This document shows positions 23,344 through 34,748 of a stretch of 64,000 nt of DNA, one piece after another; position 1 is the first letter of the stretch; every line of letters starts with the position of its first letter. The DNA is from Elymus sibiricus (lineage: Eukaryota > Streptophyta > Magnoliopsida > Poales > Poaceae): assembly GCA_039707655.1 (NCBI GenBank), contig CM077671.1, positions 303,800,509 to 303,864,508 on the forward strand, in the 5' to 3' direction. Under the pieces are notes generated by a model. It did not search any database. It saw only the letters and a program-made list of their open reading frames with translations, and was not told the DNA's origin. The translations under genes were made by a program, and so were the position numbers.

Positions 23344-25349
23344 ACTGCACCTTGTAACTCGCCATTGACAATAGTCATAGATTTAGACCGCCTTATAATC
23401 TGCCGCGCCAGAGTCTCGTCTTGGGGTAACTCGCCGCGGGTCAGATATGCCAGATAGGGCAGCGTCCAATCAGGGATCGCACGGAGAGCCGCCACCAGTT
23501 GCCCTTCCGGGTCGGGTATAGCTAAATCCTCTTCCGACAGTAACTTAACCGACGGGTGATGCATTACGTCCAGGAACACATTAGGCGGCACCGGCTTACA
23601 CTGAGATCCCAGTCTTGACAATGCGTCAACCGCCTCAATCTTCCGTCGATCAATATGATCCACCTGATAGCCCTTGAAGTGGCTGGCAATAACATCAACC
23701 GCCTGGCGATAAGCCACCATGCGAGGGTCCTTAGAATCCCATGTGCCAGAAACTTGCTGAGCCACCAGGTCTGAGTCGCCAAGACATCTGACCCGGCTCA
23801 AATTCATCTCCTTTGCCACACGGAGCCCATGAGGCAAAGCCTCATATTCAGCTGCATTGTTAGTACAAGGAAACATTAACCTCAAAACATAACAGAACTT
23901 GTCACCTCGCGGGGAAGTTAGAACAACTCCAGCCCCCGAGCCTTCCAATTGCCTGGAACCATCAAAATGAATTGTCCAATACGTATTGTCCAGCTTCTCC
24001 TCGGGTGCTTGACACTCTGTCCAGTCATTGATAAAGTCCACCAGGGCTTGAGATTTCACAAACGTCCGGGGCACATATTTCAGATTGAGAGGTCCAAGCT
24101 CAATTGCCCACTTAGCAATCCTGCCAGTAGCTTCTCTGTTTTGAATGATATCTCCCAAAGGAGCAGAGCTGACCACTGTGATTGGATGCCCAAGGAAATA
24201 ATGCTTCAGCTTACGATTGGCCATGAACACTCCAAACACCAGCTTTTGCCAATGCGGATATCTTTGCTTGGATTCCGTCAAAACCTCACTGACATAGTAA
24301 ACCGGCCGCTGGACTGGGTACTCCTTACCCGCCTCCTTGTGCTCCACCACAACTGCAGCACTGACGGCTCTGTTGTTAGCCGCCACGTACAAGAGCAAAG
24401 GCTCTTTTTCCACTAGAGCTGCCAAAATGGGCGGCTCAGCCAACTGCTTCTTGAGCGCCTCAAACGCCTCATTAGCCGCATCACTCCAGACAAAGTCATC
24501 TGTCTTCTTCATCATCTGATACAGAGGAATAGCCTTCTCACCCAGGCGGCTTATGAACCGGCTCAGAGCGGCAATATGACCCGCCAAGCGCAAAACATCA
24601 TTAATACACGCCGGTTTAGACAAAGAAGCGATGGCCTTTATCTTATCCGGGTTAGCCTCAATGCCCCGCTCAGAGACCAAGAATCCCAAGAGCTTGCCTG
24701 CAGGCACACCAAACACACACTTGGCCGGGTTAAGCATCATCTTGTAAACCCGCAGATTACCAAAAGTTTCTTTTAAATCATCCAACAGAGTCTCCTTCTT
24801 CCGTGACTTGACCACAATATCATCCACATAGGCATGAACATTGCACCCAATCTGACCATCAAGACAGTTCTGCACATAGCGCTGATAAGTCGCCTGCGCA
24901 CTTTTGAGTCCAAAGGGCATAGACACATAGCAGAAAGCTCCAAAAGGTGTAATGAAAGATGTCTTCTCTTGGTCTTTGACTGCCATCTTGATCTGATGAT
25001 AACCCGAGTAGGCATCCAGGAAACATAAGCTCTCGCAACCCGCCGTCGCATCAATGATCTGGTCAATACGGGGGAGAGCAAATGGATCAACCGGACATGC
25101 CTTGTTGAGATCTGTGTAATCTACACACATGCGCCACGTGACGTTCTTTTTAAGTACAAGCACGGGATTAGCTAACCACTCTAGGTGAAAAACTTGGACG
25201 ATAAACCCTGCCGCCAAGAGTCGGGCTACCTCTTCTCCAATAGCCTTACGCCTCTCCTCATTGAAACGACGGAGGAACTGTTTGACCGGCTTAAACTTAG
25301 GATCCACATTAAGATGGTGCTCAGCGAATTCTCTCGATACACCCGGCAT
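23340..25349 (-). pseudogene. Reverse transcriptase with two RNase H domains, Tat element
   Basis: RT motifs in order are CVDYTDLNKACPVDPFALPR, FLDAYSGYHQI, MPFGLKSAQATYQR and catalytic AYVDDIVVKS. The RT-linked RNase H follows (about residues 290-420). Then a second RNase H of archaeal type begins at YWTIHFDGSRQLEGSGAGVV, with NNAAEYEAL and LGDSDLVAQQ supplying its acidic residues. A double RNase H is the hallmark of Tat elements. The frame is the same as protease (25413-26165), separated only by a TAG at 25413-25415, so it was one polyprotein. It ends by frameshift just before integrase. Confidence 0.93.
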
Positions 25350-25412
25350 GTCAGAAGGATTCCATGCAAAGATGTCCCGATTCTCACGGATGAATTCGAT
25401 GAGCGCGCTTTC

Positions 25413-26165
25413 CTATTTGGGATCCATATTGGCCCCAATAGTGAACTGCCGCGATGAGTCACCAGGAGTAAAATCTACCAGCTTGGTATCTTTTGCCACA
25501 AACTTCAGGGGCGGCTCATATTCCGTGCTAGGCTTCTTCAGTGGGGTCATATCTGCCGGGTCAACATTCTCCTTATAAAACTTGAGCTCTGCCTCAGCAC
25601 AACTTGATTCTGCATATGTTGCATCGCTTTCCTCGCACTCAAGAGCAATCTTCCGATCACCATGCACTGTAATCGTCCCGTTTAATCCAGGCATCTTGAG
25701 CTGCAAGTAGACATAACAAGGCCTAGCCATGAACTTGGCATAAGCCGGCCATCCAAACAAGGCGTGGTACGGGCTCTTGATTTTTACCACCTCGAACCAT
25801 AAGGTCTCCACCCTGTAGTTGAACTCATCTCCAAAGGCTACTTCCAGGGCAATTTTTCCAACTGGATAAGCCGACTTACCGGGCACCACACCGTGAAAAA
25901 CCGTTGAAGATGGCTTGAGATCCTTGTCAAGCCAGTTCATCCGGCGAAACGTGTCATAATACAGGATGTTGATGCTGTTGCCACCATCCATAAGCACCTT
26001 GGTAAACTTGTAGCCTCCTACTTGGGGGGCTACTACCAGGGCTAAATGCCCCGGGTTATCTACGCACGGCGGGTGATCCTCCCTGCTCCAAGTTATGTCA
26101 TACTCAGACCACTTCAAGTATTGTGGGAGGGCCGGCATGACCGTGTTAACCGCCCGCTTGCGCAC
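25413..26165 (-). pseudogene. Protease region of the Tat pol
   Basis: An aspartic protease with KVLMDGGNSINILYYDTF. The DGG in place of DTG or DSG, followed by S-I-N-I-L, is usual for Tat proteases. VVKIKSPYHALFGWPAYAKF and KIALECEESD follow. A TAG at 25413-25415 cuts it from RT in the same frame. It lies between the gag end (26282) and RT. Confidence 0.88.
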
Positions 26166-26281
26166 TTTCTGATCACGCTTATCAAGGCTTGTTGTGAAGA
26201 CATGATATTGGCCTCCATTAAGCTGCTACGGTTGCTCTGATACACGGACTGGTTGTTTTGTTGCTGACCTCCATTGCCAGA

Positions 26282-27690
26282 CTATTGATTATGAACTCCA
26301 TGGCTTCCCTGACCTTGATAACCAGAACCTGAGCCACCTGCACCAAATCCGGACCCAGGCGAGCCGGATCCTAACCCGCCGGACGGTCCATTGCCGCCAC
26401 ACTGATGCTGGTTAATATTGTAATTCCGGAATTCCCGCATGACCCAACAATCCTTCCTGGCATGAGTGGACGATTTATCGGGGACACTATGCTTCGGGCA
26501 AGGAGCATTCAACATTGCTTCCATATTGAAAGGCTTAGACTTGCCAAAAGGCGGTTGACCATTGCCCTTGCCGCGGTTGCTCCCAGCATTAGCATTGGCT
26601 ACCAGATCTGACCCGCCGTCCGGGTGCTTCCGTTTACCACCGTTGCCGGTATTATTATGTCCTGCCCCGTTCTGCAGTTCACCCTTACCATTGCCATTCT
26701 TCTTACCTTTAGCAGATTTCTCCTCATCAGACCCAGGATCCTTTGTACTGTCAGAATCTGCATATTTGGTGAGAGCCGCCATAAGTTCCCCCATATCCTG
26801 GCATGAACGCTTGAGCCGTCCAAGCTTCTGCTTAAGGGGCAAAAAGTGACAATTCTTCTCCAGAATTAGAACCGCCTAAGCCGCCGTGATATTATCAGAG
26901 GAGTGGATAATGGTTGAGACCCGCCGGACCCAATGGTGGGCCGACTCATCCTCACGCTGCACACAATGATCCAAATCCACAATTGTCATGGGCTGCTTGC
27001 ACGTTCCTTGAAAATTCTTGATGAACTTTGCCTTCAACTCGGCCCAGGAATTAATGGTGTTGGGTGGCAAATCCTTCAACCATGTACGAGCCGGCCCTTC
27101 CAGCATCATGATGAAATACTTGGCGCAGACTGCATCACTGACGTCTAACATCTCCATGGCTAGCTCATAACTCTCGATCCAAGCTTCCGGAGGCAGATCA
27201 GTAGTATAATTTGGCACTTTACGCGGACCCTTGAAGTCCTTCGGCAGGCGTTCGTTTCGTAGAGCCGGCACTAAGCACGGCACTCCCACAGCCCTGGAGG
27301 TTACTCCGGCTCCTACCGAAACAGAAGGTGCTACTGTGGGTGATTCTTGGTAAGCCGCCGCGGCCGCGCCCGCCTCTCGTTGTGCTCTTGCACGATCTAC
27401 AAGCGCCTGGGCATCAACAGCAGAAGGGTCATCCCGCGCCGGGTTCCGACGTTGCTCGCTGCTAGAAATCACAGGCGACTCTATACACCGGGTGTAACTG
27501 CGGCTCGGGATAGGGGTCGAGTGCACGCGGCTCCGGCTATAGGTATACTTCTCCTGTTGCGCCACCGCTGTCTGTAAATACCCAATGGCATTCCGCGCTT
27601 CTTCCGCAAAAGGCGTTCCATCAGGAATGGGGAGCGCGCCAAGCCTGACTGCCACTGCCACCAGGTTCTCCACCGGGTTAGAATAATGAC
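26282..27690 (-). pseudogene. Gag of the Tat element, C-terminal two thirds
   Basis: It continues directly from 33733-34246 once CACTA-2 and one TSD copy are removed: the residues PTPP and CHYSNPVENL join in frame. The capsid domain shows PPEAWIESYELAMEMLDVSD, GPARTWLKDLPPNTINSW and FIKNFQGTCKQP. One TAG at 26876-26878 breaks the frame. Downstream, CPKHSVPDKSSTHARKDCW is a zinc-knuckle-like C/H cluster followed by a G/S-rich tail. The apparent extension of this frame beyond 27690 comes from CACTA-2 terminal repeats and is not gag. Confidence 0.9.
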
Positions 27691-27704
27691 AGGCACTACT
27701 GGAA

Positions 27705-28078
27705 TCTGGCATTTTGCCGTCTGCCAGCTCTTTGCCGTCTGCCAGCTCAGGGCAAAGAGGCTCTTTGCCGTCTGCTTGGGGAAAGCAGACGGCAAAGAAC
27801 CAGCTCAGGGCAAAGAGGCTCTTTGCCATCAGCTGGTTCTTTGCTGTCTGCCAGCTGACGGCAAAAAGGTCAAAGGCAGACGGCAAAGAGCCAGGTGGGC
27901 CCCATGGGGCACGGCGTGGCTAGGTCAACTTCTTTGCCGTCTGCTGGCAGACAGCAAAGAGGGGACATATGGCAATGTCCCTCCTTTGCCGTCTGCTAGC
28001 AGACGGCAAAGAAGTGACGTGGGCGAGCCCTAACGGTCACCCTCTTTGCCGTCTGCTAGCAGACGGCAAAGAGGGGCC
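27705..28078. repeat. Left subterminal repeats of CACTA-2
   Basis: Many copies of tttgccgtctgc and its complement occur, often paired as a palindrome with a short middle (for example ctttgccgtctgctagcagacggcaaag near 27985 and 28044). These are the presumed binding sites for the element's TNP proteins. Confidence 0.88.
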
Positions 28079-28083
28079 ACTTA

Positions 28084-28560
28084 ACGGGCGGCCGTCTCCC
28101 CCCCCCCTCTCTCTCTCTCTCCCTCACGCGCCCTCTCCTCCTTTTGTCGCCGCCGCCAGTCGCTGCCGCCGGCCAGCCCCGCCCCCGGAGCCAGCCCCGC
28201 CGCCGGCCAGTCCGCCCGTCCCGCCCCCGGAGCCAGCCCCGCCGCCGGCCAGCCCGCCCGTCCCGCCCACCGGACCCAGGCCGCGGCGGCCACCTCGTTG
28301 CGCCCCATCGCCGGAGGTCACTGCGCCGCCCCGCCCCGCCGCCGGAACCCTTCCCGCGGCCCCTGCGCCGCCCCGCCCCACCGCCGGAGCCCTCGGCCTT
28401 CCTCCAGCGGCCCCCTCCCCGCGGCCAGCCTCCACCGGCCGACCTCGCCGGAGCAAGGTGAGCTCCATTTTTTCCTGTTTTTTCCTGTTTAGTTCTAGGT
28501 TTAGTGCTAGGTTTAGGTTTAGTTTTAGGTTTAATGCTAGGTTTAGGTTTAGGTTTAGAT
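28084..28560 (+). other. GC-rich leader region of CACTA-2
   Basis: CT-rich (28099-28130), then C- and G-rich with an imperfect repeat of ccccggagccagccccgccgccggccag (28180-28260). It is followed by gtgag (28460), a plausible splice donor, and ttaggtttag repeats. It looks like a 5' untranslated exon of the gene whose ATG is at 29912. The frames on both strands lack protein-like conservation. Confidence 0.5.
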
Positions 28561-29000
28561 AAATAGAAGAGGAAGAAGAAAGATGAAACAAAAACAGAAA
28601 AAGTAGAAGAAGAGGGAGAAAGGAAAAGAAGAAGAAGAAGAAGAAGAAGGAGAAGGAGAAGAAGAAGAGGAAAAAGGAAAAGAAGGAAAAAGAAGAAGAA
28701 GAGGAGAAGAAAAGAAGAAGAAGAAGAAGAAAAAGGAAAAGAAGAGGAGGAGAAGAAAAAAGAAGAAGAAGAAGAAGAAGAAGAAGAAGAAGAAGAAGAA
28801 GAAGAAGAAAGAGGAGAGAAGGAGAAGAAGAAGAAGAAGGAGAACAAGAAGGAGAAGAAGAAGAAGAAGAAGAAGAAGAAGAAGAAGAAGAAGAAGAAGA
28901 AGAAGAAGAAGAAGAAGAAGAAGAAGAGGAAGAAAAGGAAGAAGAGGAAGAAGAGGAAAAGGAAAAAAGAGGAAAAAAAGAAGAAGAGGAAGAAGAAGAA
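28561..29000 (+). repeat. 440-base purine-only-like (GAA)n tract
   Basis: Almost pure A and G on the plus strand, with long perfect aga/aag triplet runs (28765-28808 and 28856-28927). It generates long meaningless frames such as the F/S-rich ones on the minus strand. Homopurine tracts of this size can form triplex DNA. Confidence 0.92.
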
Positions 29001-29430
29001 AACGACACCCCGACCCGACACCCCGACACCCCGACAGCCCGACACCACACCCCGACACCACGACACCCAGACACGACACCCCTGACACCCCGACCCCGAC
29101 ACGACACCCCGACCCCGACCCGACACCCCGACACCACGACACCCCGACAGCCCGACACCACACCCCGACACCACGACACCACGACACCCAGACACGACAC
29201 CCCTGACACCCCGACACCCCGACCCCGACACGACACCCCGACACCACGACACCCCGACACCCCGACACCCCGACAGCCCGACACCACACCCCGACACCAC
29301 GACACCACGACACCCCTGACACCCCGACACCGACACGACACCCCGACCCCGACACCCCGACACCACGACACCCCGACAACACGACACCCAGACACGACAC
29401 CCCCGACACCCCCTACCCCCGACACCTCTT
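29001..29430 (+). repeat. CCCCGACA-type minisatellite
   Basis: About 430 bases of cgacacc and ccccgaca units in irregular order, directly after the GAA tract. The larger unit gacagcccgacaccacaccccgac recurs near 29032, 29147 and 29273. No coding meaning. Confidence 0.9.
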
Positions 29431-29911
29431 CGGCCTCCTATTGACCGAAAAGGTGCTCTTCGGCCTTCCAGAGGCCGACGGGGTCATATATTTGTGAATT
29501 ATGAGTTAGGTCATATATTTTCCAAATTTTTTATGAAAAACATCATATATATTTGTGTTGATCGGGTGGATTTAAATGTGCAGTTGTTTCGTCGCTGCGA
29601 GGGTCTGGTGTTCGACGACCTCCCCGTGCGTTCGACGACCTCCCCGTGCGTTCGACGAGCTCCGCCCCTGCGTTCGTGGGTGAGCACAAATGACATCTCC
29701 TCCTCCCCCCTTAATTTGCTCTGTTCCGGTCTTCGTGCCGATGAAACTTGCTAGCTATAGGTGTCTTCAATCATCAGTATGCGTGACCAGTATGCGTCTC
29801 CCATTCGAAAGGGCGGCATCTATAAATATGCATGTCTTTGTCATTGCAGGTATTCAATTTTTTTATGTTGTACTAATTTCGTTTACTCTTTGTCATTGCA
29901 GGTGTTGACAG
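29431..29911 (+). other. CACTA-2 5' region before the gene
   Basis: Contains a short tandem repeat gttcgacgacctccccgtgc (29611-29650) and two ttgcaggt-type splice acceptors (29846, 29897). The ATG at 29912 follows the second one, so this is probably leader with one or two introns. No other gene seen. Confidence 0.45.
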
Positions 29912-32292
29912 ATGGTGGGCGCGGGTCGAGAGCGCTCCGAGCCTCCATCCTCGGCGCGTGCTGGTAGGGGTGCTATTATTCCACCCGAGCACCTCCGGAT
30001 AGCGCTAGTACACAGTATGCAGACACTGGCGGGCACTTCTTCTTCGGCCGGGAGAGGTCAGGGGAAGACGAAGAGGGGTGCTAGAGGTGGACGTGGCGGC
30101 GGGAGAGGTAGGAAGGCTGCTGCGCCTTCCTCGCCGCCACCCCCAGCTGATTCTCCCGACCACAGGAGTGCTCCGTCTCAGGTGGACCCGTCTGACTTGG
30201 ACCCGTCTCGGACTCCGGTCCACGAGCCTCGGGTCGCCGAGCCTTCGTCCCAGGAGACTCCGGTCCCAGAGTCTTCGTCCCAGGAGACTCCGGTCCCAGA
30301 GTCTTCGTCCCACGTGACTCCGGAGGCTAGTGGCCATGCTGATGGTGGCGAGGACAGCTTTTCTGAGGATAGCTATAGCGATGGCGAGCTGGTTGAGGAG
30401 GGCAAGAAGGTCTACCAGCGTGGTGTTACAAAGCTCCCGCCCGTGCCGGCGACCCGCGATCAGAGGTGGTTGATTGTGCCTAATGGGGAGAAGTAAGTGC
30501 ATTTACTCTTTTTTAACCTTTTGCCTTCATGTTTCTTCAAATTAATATCTAATGTGTTGGCCTTGTCATACTGCAGGGGTTGGAAACACGCCCCTGGTGT
30601 CCGCAGGCCCAACTAGGTCCTTGGTGTGCTTCTCCGGCACCACTTCTCGGGGTGGGTCAAGTTGCCCGGTGAGGGTGAGGTTCCACAGCTAGCACTGAGC
30701 TGGTAGCTGTACGTGGCTGCCCCGGCCCCGCCGGAGGAGAGGGTCGACGGTGTCTTGTGCGAGACGGTGGCCGACATTGTGATCCGGCGGTTTTGGGTAA
30801 TTTCTCCTTTACAGAATTAAAAATCAACAACACCTAGTGATTGTACTAATCAGTGTTGTCTTGTTTGATTGCAGACCTTCTACAGGTGCCTTGAGGAACA
30901 CGAGGCGGACGCGGCTATTGTTCTCGTAGCCGAGTGCAAGCGCCTATTTCAGAACTTACGGCACGAGACTCGGGTGCAGGCTGTTCGAGACTACTATGCC
31001 TCGACTAACATTAAGAGGGCCAAGAAGAAGTGTCGCGCCAAGTTTCTGAGTAAGGAGAAGTACATGAAGGTAATTACCTATTCTTAAGGCCTTGTACTTA
31101 GTTTCCTTGATTTGATTCGTAGGCATAGCGCTGAAATTTCTCTTGTCTAACTTAGGTGCCCCCGAGATGGTGTGCGGATAGGATGGACTGTTGGGAGGCG
31201 TTGGTGGATGAGTGGTGCTCTCCCCAATGGATAGCCGTCCACAACAAGGCTAAGGATAAGCGTGCCCAAATGAAAGGTGTGCCACACCATCAAGGGAGCT
31301 CCAACCTGTTTGAGTTCGGGGATCACTGGGTATGTGGTTTGCTTCATGATTCATGCAATTTCATTCTTCATGCTAGCTTGAGCCCTTAACTAATATTTTG
31401 TTCCTCTCTTTTAGGCGCGACACAACAAGAAGGAGGTGCCACCGCTGCTCGACCTCTATGCCATGGCCCATACTGCCCCGTACAAGAAGGCCAAGGCATT
31501 CTCTGAGGATGACCTCGATCATCCAGGACGCTTCAGCAACATCTCCTCCCACAACAAGCTCGTGAGGTACAGAGATGAGGGGAAGACGAGGAAAGGGGAG
31601 GACTTCAACCCGAGCCAGAGTCCTTTTGATCCAGAGCTCGTGATGATATCTGGTGGCGGGAGGCCCCATGGCTCGATAGCCATTGGGGATGGACTGATAC
31701 GTTGTCCTAGAACTCTTCCAGAGATAAAGAAGCGCCAGACGAGCTCCGATCCTGAGATAAGGCCTCGTCCACGGCCAATGGAGCTCGCCATCGAGGCTAG
31801 GGCCCAGGAGCTTCTGGCGGAGGCAAACAGGCAGGCGGCTGAGAGGGAGAGGGACATGGAGGAGAGGACGGCTAGGCTGGTGGAGGAGGAGAGGAACCGG
31901 AACGACGCGTCTCACCGGGCCCTATACGAGCTCCTCGTGGTAAGTTTCTCCTGCATATTAGCCAAATCATGCACGTAATGTTCGTTTCATCACTAACTAA
32001 TATGACTGACTCGTGAAAACAAAATGTGCAGATCGTGTGCCAAAACAACGGTCAGACCCCTCCGCCGATGCCCCAGATTGGTATAGCGCCCACGGTGAGT
32101 TTCATTTGAATGGTGATTAGTTACTAGTATTCACATTTGAGTTGCATCATGCTAACGAGACATTGCAAATGATCTTTGGTGCAGCATGCCTCCCGACAAG
32201 CATCGACCGATTCTTCTGTGTCTGCCGCAACCCCGACCGGTCCTTCTCCGTCTCACACTGGCGCAAGCCCGACCGGTCCTTCACCTCCGTGA
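29912..32292 (+). pseudogene. CACTA-2 TNP1-like gene (Transposase_24 family), two in-frame stops
   Basis: Seven exons can be placed: 29912-30492, 30577-30796, 30875-31069, 31156-31329, 31415-31939, 32032-32094 and 32185-32292. All junctions have GT/AG, and phase is kept throughout (one phase-2 junction, the rest phase 0). The N-terminus is basic (RGQGKTKRGARGGRGGGRG). An S/P/E-rich part with a repeated SSQETPVPE follows. The conserved region contains FYRCLEEHEADAAIVLVAEC, PPRWCADRMDCWEALVDEW and AHTAPYKKAK. The tail has a coiled coil (MELAIEARAQELLAEANRQA) and a T-G-P-S-P repeat. TAGs at 30614-30616 and 30704-30706, both in exon 2, stop translation. In the family this protein is thought to bind the subterminal repeats. 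Confidence 0.82.
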
Positions 32293-32329
32293 TGATGGTA
32301 AGTTTTCCCAAGTGTTTTGCTTAACAAAT

Positions 32330-32865
32330 GCATACTTAGCTTAAGAAATGACCTACTTAGCTCCAAAATGACCTATACTTAGCTTATTTTCCTTGAAAAT
32401 GACATAATAACCTTACTTAGCTCGAAAATGACATATTTTACCTAGGATAGCTATAAAATGACCTATAGCATTTTTTCCTCCAAAATGACTTGATATGCTT
32501 AGTTAGCTAAAAAATGGCATAACTACCTACGATAGCTCAATAATGATCTATACTTAGCTTAGCTAGTTCATTTATGACATAATTAGCTCACTTAGGTAAA
32601 AAATGGCATAATAACCTTGGTTTAGCTCCAAAATGACCTATACTTAGCTTATTTTCCTCGAAAATGACATAATAACCTTACTTAGCTCCAAACTGACATA
32701 CTTTACCTAGGATAGCTATAAATATGCTTAGTTAGCTCAAAAATGGCATAACTACCTAGGTTAGCTCAAAAATGGCATAACTACCTAGCTTAGCTCTAAA
32801 ATGACCTACACTTATCATTTTTACCTAGCTTAGCTAAAAAATGGCATTTTTACCTACCTTAGTTA
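32330..32865 (+). repeat. Diverged short-unit repeat after the CACTA-2 gene
   Basis: About 20 copies of a 25-30 base unit resembling cttagctcaaaaatggcataactac / ttagctccaaaatgacctatactt. There is also a larger duplication (near 32365-32460 and 32620-32720). Non-coding. Confidence 0.75.
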
Positions 32866-33000
32866 GAAGAAGAAGAAGATAAAGAAGAGGAGAGGAGAAA
32901 AATAAAGAGAAGAAAAATTCTTCTTCTTCTTCTTATTCTTCTTCTTTTTCTTCTTCTTCTAGCTAGTCTTCTTCTTCTTCTTCTTCTTCTTCTAACCTTC
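32866..33000. repeat. (GAA)n followed by (TTC)n, foldback-capable
   Basis: A purine tract (32867-32925) is followed at once by a pyrimidine tract (32928-32995). The two can pair as a hairpin. It echoes the larger GAA tract in the 5' part of the same element. Confidence 0.8.
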
Positions 33001-33293
33001 TTCTTTCCCAATTTGCAGATTTGCTTTAGATGAGGAAGCTTGCGTTGATGGATTCTACTCTTCTCCTTGTGCTTCCTTTTTGTTTTGATTTTGTACGATG
33101 AACTTTGTTCTTGGAAACTTGTTGTTGGATATGTTGTTGGAAACTTGTTGTTGGATATGTTGTTGGAAACTTGTTGTTGGATATGTGTTGGTATGCTTGT
33201 TGAAAGTATTTTCAAATGTGTATATATATATATCTATGAAATTCTGTGAAATTGAATGAATTTAAGAAAAAAAAGAAAAAACAGGGGCTATAC
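33001..33293 (+). other. CACTA-2 3' region
   Basis: Includes three direct repeats of cttgttgttggatatgttgttggaaa-like units (33117-33185). No gene seen. It may be the last exon or 3' UTR of the element gene. Confidence 0.4.
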
Positions 33294-33717
33294 AGGCTCT
33301 TTGCCGTCTGCTGGCAGACGGCAAAGAGCTTTGCCATGAGGCAGCAGACGGCAAAGCTGCCACGTGGCAGCTACCTGTGCAACCTGGGGGGCACTGGGCT
33401 GGCCTATGTGGTTGCTTTGCCGTCTGCTGGGAGACGGCAAAGAACTTTGCATATTTGCCGTCTGCAAGCAGACGGCAAAGCACGCCGTTAACCCCTTAAC
33501 GGACCTAAGCTGCCGCGTGTGCCGTCCATGCCCTTTGCCGTCTGCTGGCAGACGGCAAAGACCTTTGCATCTTTGTCGTCTGCCAGCAGACGGCAAAGTG
33601 CCCTTTACCGTGGCTTGTTCAGCCGGATGTGGTGCCGTCTGCTGGCTGACGGCAAAGACCTTTGCCGTCTGCAATGCATGCCTTTGCCGTCAGCCATGGC
33701 AGACGGCAAAGATCCTG
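33294..33717. repeat. Right subterminal repeats of CACTA-2
   Basis: The same tttgccgtctgc palindromes as at the left end, at 33299, 33419, 33447, 33533, 33569, 33632, 33659 and 33680 among others. Some are degenerate (tttgtcgtctgc). They account for all short frames seen in this interval. Confidence 0.88.
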
Positions 33718-33732
33718 ATTCCAGTAGTGAGG

Positions 33733-34246
33733 GTGGTGTTGGAAAATGCTGCGGTGGGGTCTGGTTCCTGCGGGGCGGGTCTGGCTGCCGATGCTGAACC
33801 GCCGCCCTACTCCCAGGTACTTCCGCCGTCCGGGTCACGGTCAGAGGCGCATTCCGTCCTGTCCCTGGCGTGTTGAAAAGATTCCTAGGCTCATATTGAT
33901 CCGGCAGGCGGGTCTGGTGCCTCATCCATCGGACTGCATCCACGGTTTGTTGATCCAGGTCAAGGCGAAAAGCTTCCGCCCTGAGGCGCTCTGACTCAGC
34001 GTCCATCTGAGCTTTCAGCGCATTGATTTCCTCTTGGGCACCGGCCATCTGGTCCTTCAACCTCGCGATCTCCGTGTTACGGGCTGCTTGGTTTTCGGCC
34101 GTGACCTCGGTTCCCATCAGAGTCGTAAGTTCATTCATCAGATCCAGCAAAACCTGAGCCGGTGGCCTGGCCGACCCAACTCCCATTGCGCCAGCGGCGG
34201 CTGTCCCAGCCACCGTGCTGCCAGAAGCCGGCACCGATCTAGCCAT
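33733..34246 (-). pseudogene. Gag of the Tat element, N-terminal third
   Basis: Starts MARSVPASGSTVAGTAAAGA. Residues about 30-90 form a coiled-coil-like stretch (IARLKDQMAGAQEEINALKA). The frame runs to the CACTA-2 insertion at 33732 (TSD agg) and resumes at 27690. It is the first frame after the 5' LTR and leader. No break is seen in this part apart from the insertion. Confidence 0.88.
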
Positions 34247-34748
34247 GAAGACGGCGGCTCTACTCGGCGGCTCATAGTGTTCCAGGTCAAGGTAACCCTC
34301 AAAGTAGCCCCCAAGCCCGCCGTTGTGAAGCTGGTAGATTTATTCCGCCTCCCCGCTCGAGGATCCATCCTCTGAGCAGATGAGGGTTTCCTCCCGTGAC
34401 ATAGAACCTTCAAGTTCCGTGCCTTGGGTGAAACCGACGAAGACGTGCTTTCGGCCCGGGTTGACCCGGGCGGGTTGCGCGCGCCGGGCCGGCTCGACGA
34501 GGTCGGTGCAGATGTCCGGCCCGGGCTTAGATCCGCCAATCTTGCCAATGAAGACGTGAATTCTGCCGAAGGGGACACGGTACTCGTACTCAATTGAGTC
34601 GGCCTCGGGGCCCCAGCTGGCGTCGTCGATGTAGAGTTTGCCGCGACGACTCTTGGTCATCCTGCCGACGGCGTATCCCTCGATCCCTGAGAGAGAGCCC
34701 TTCCAGTACTCCAAACCACCGAGCATCTGCCCCACGGTGGGTGCCAAC
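34247..34748 (-). other. Tat element leader with probable primer-binding site
   Basis: Two bases inside the 5' LTR the minus strand reads TGGCACCCACCGTGGGGC (34729-34746), in the position and with the TGG start of a primer-binding site. I do not assign the tRNA. The leader has open frames on the minus strand, including 34340-34849 which runs into the LTR. They look like GC-rich leader rather than a known protein. Confidence 0.6.

Larger units (their letters stand above)
27694..33729 (+). mobile_element. CACTA-2, non-autonomous, inserted in gag of the Tat element
   Basis: The termini are CACTACTGGAATC (27694) and its complement GATTCCAGTAGTG (to 33729), flanked by the 3-base TSD agg (27691-27693, 33730-33732). 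The length is 6036 bases. Both ends carry dense palindromic CTTTGCCGTCTGC repeats. It encodes only the TNP1-like second gene, with no TNP2 transposase seen, so it would need a helper in trans. Being inside a half-million-year-old retroelement, it is the youngest layer of the nest. Confidence 0.96.

Noticed and set aside
27691..27886. N-terminal extension of the Tat gag frame beyond 27690
   Set aside because: This is CACTA-2 terminal repeat sequence; the true gag N-terminus is at 33733-34246.
28056..29425. Very long minus-strand frames (over 280-440 residues) rich in S, F, L or in C, G, R, V
   Set aside because: They are translations of the GAA and CCCCGACA simple repeats and occur in all three frames; not proteins.
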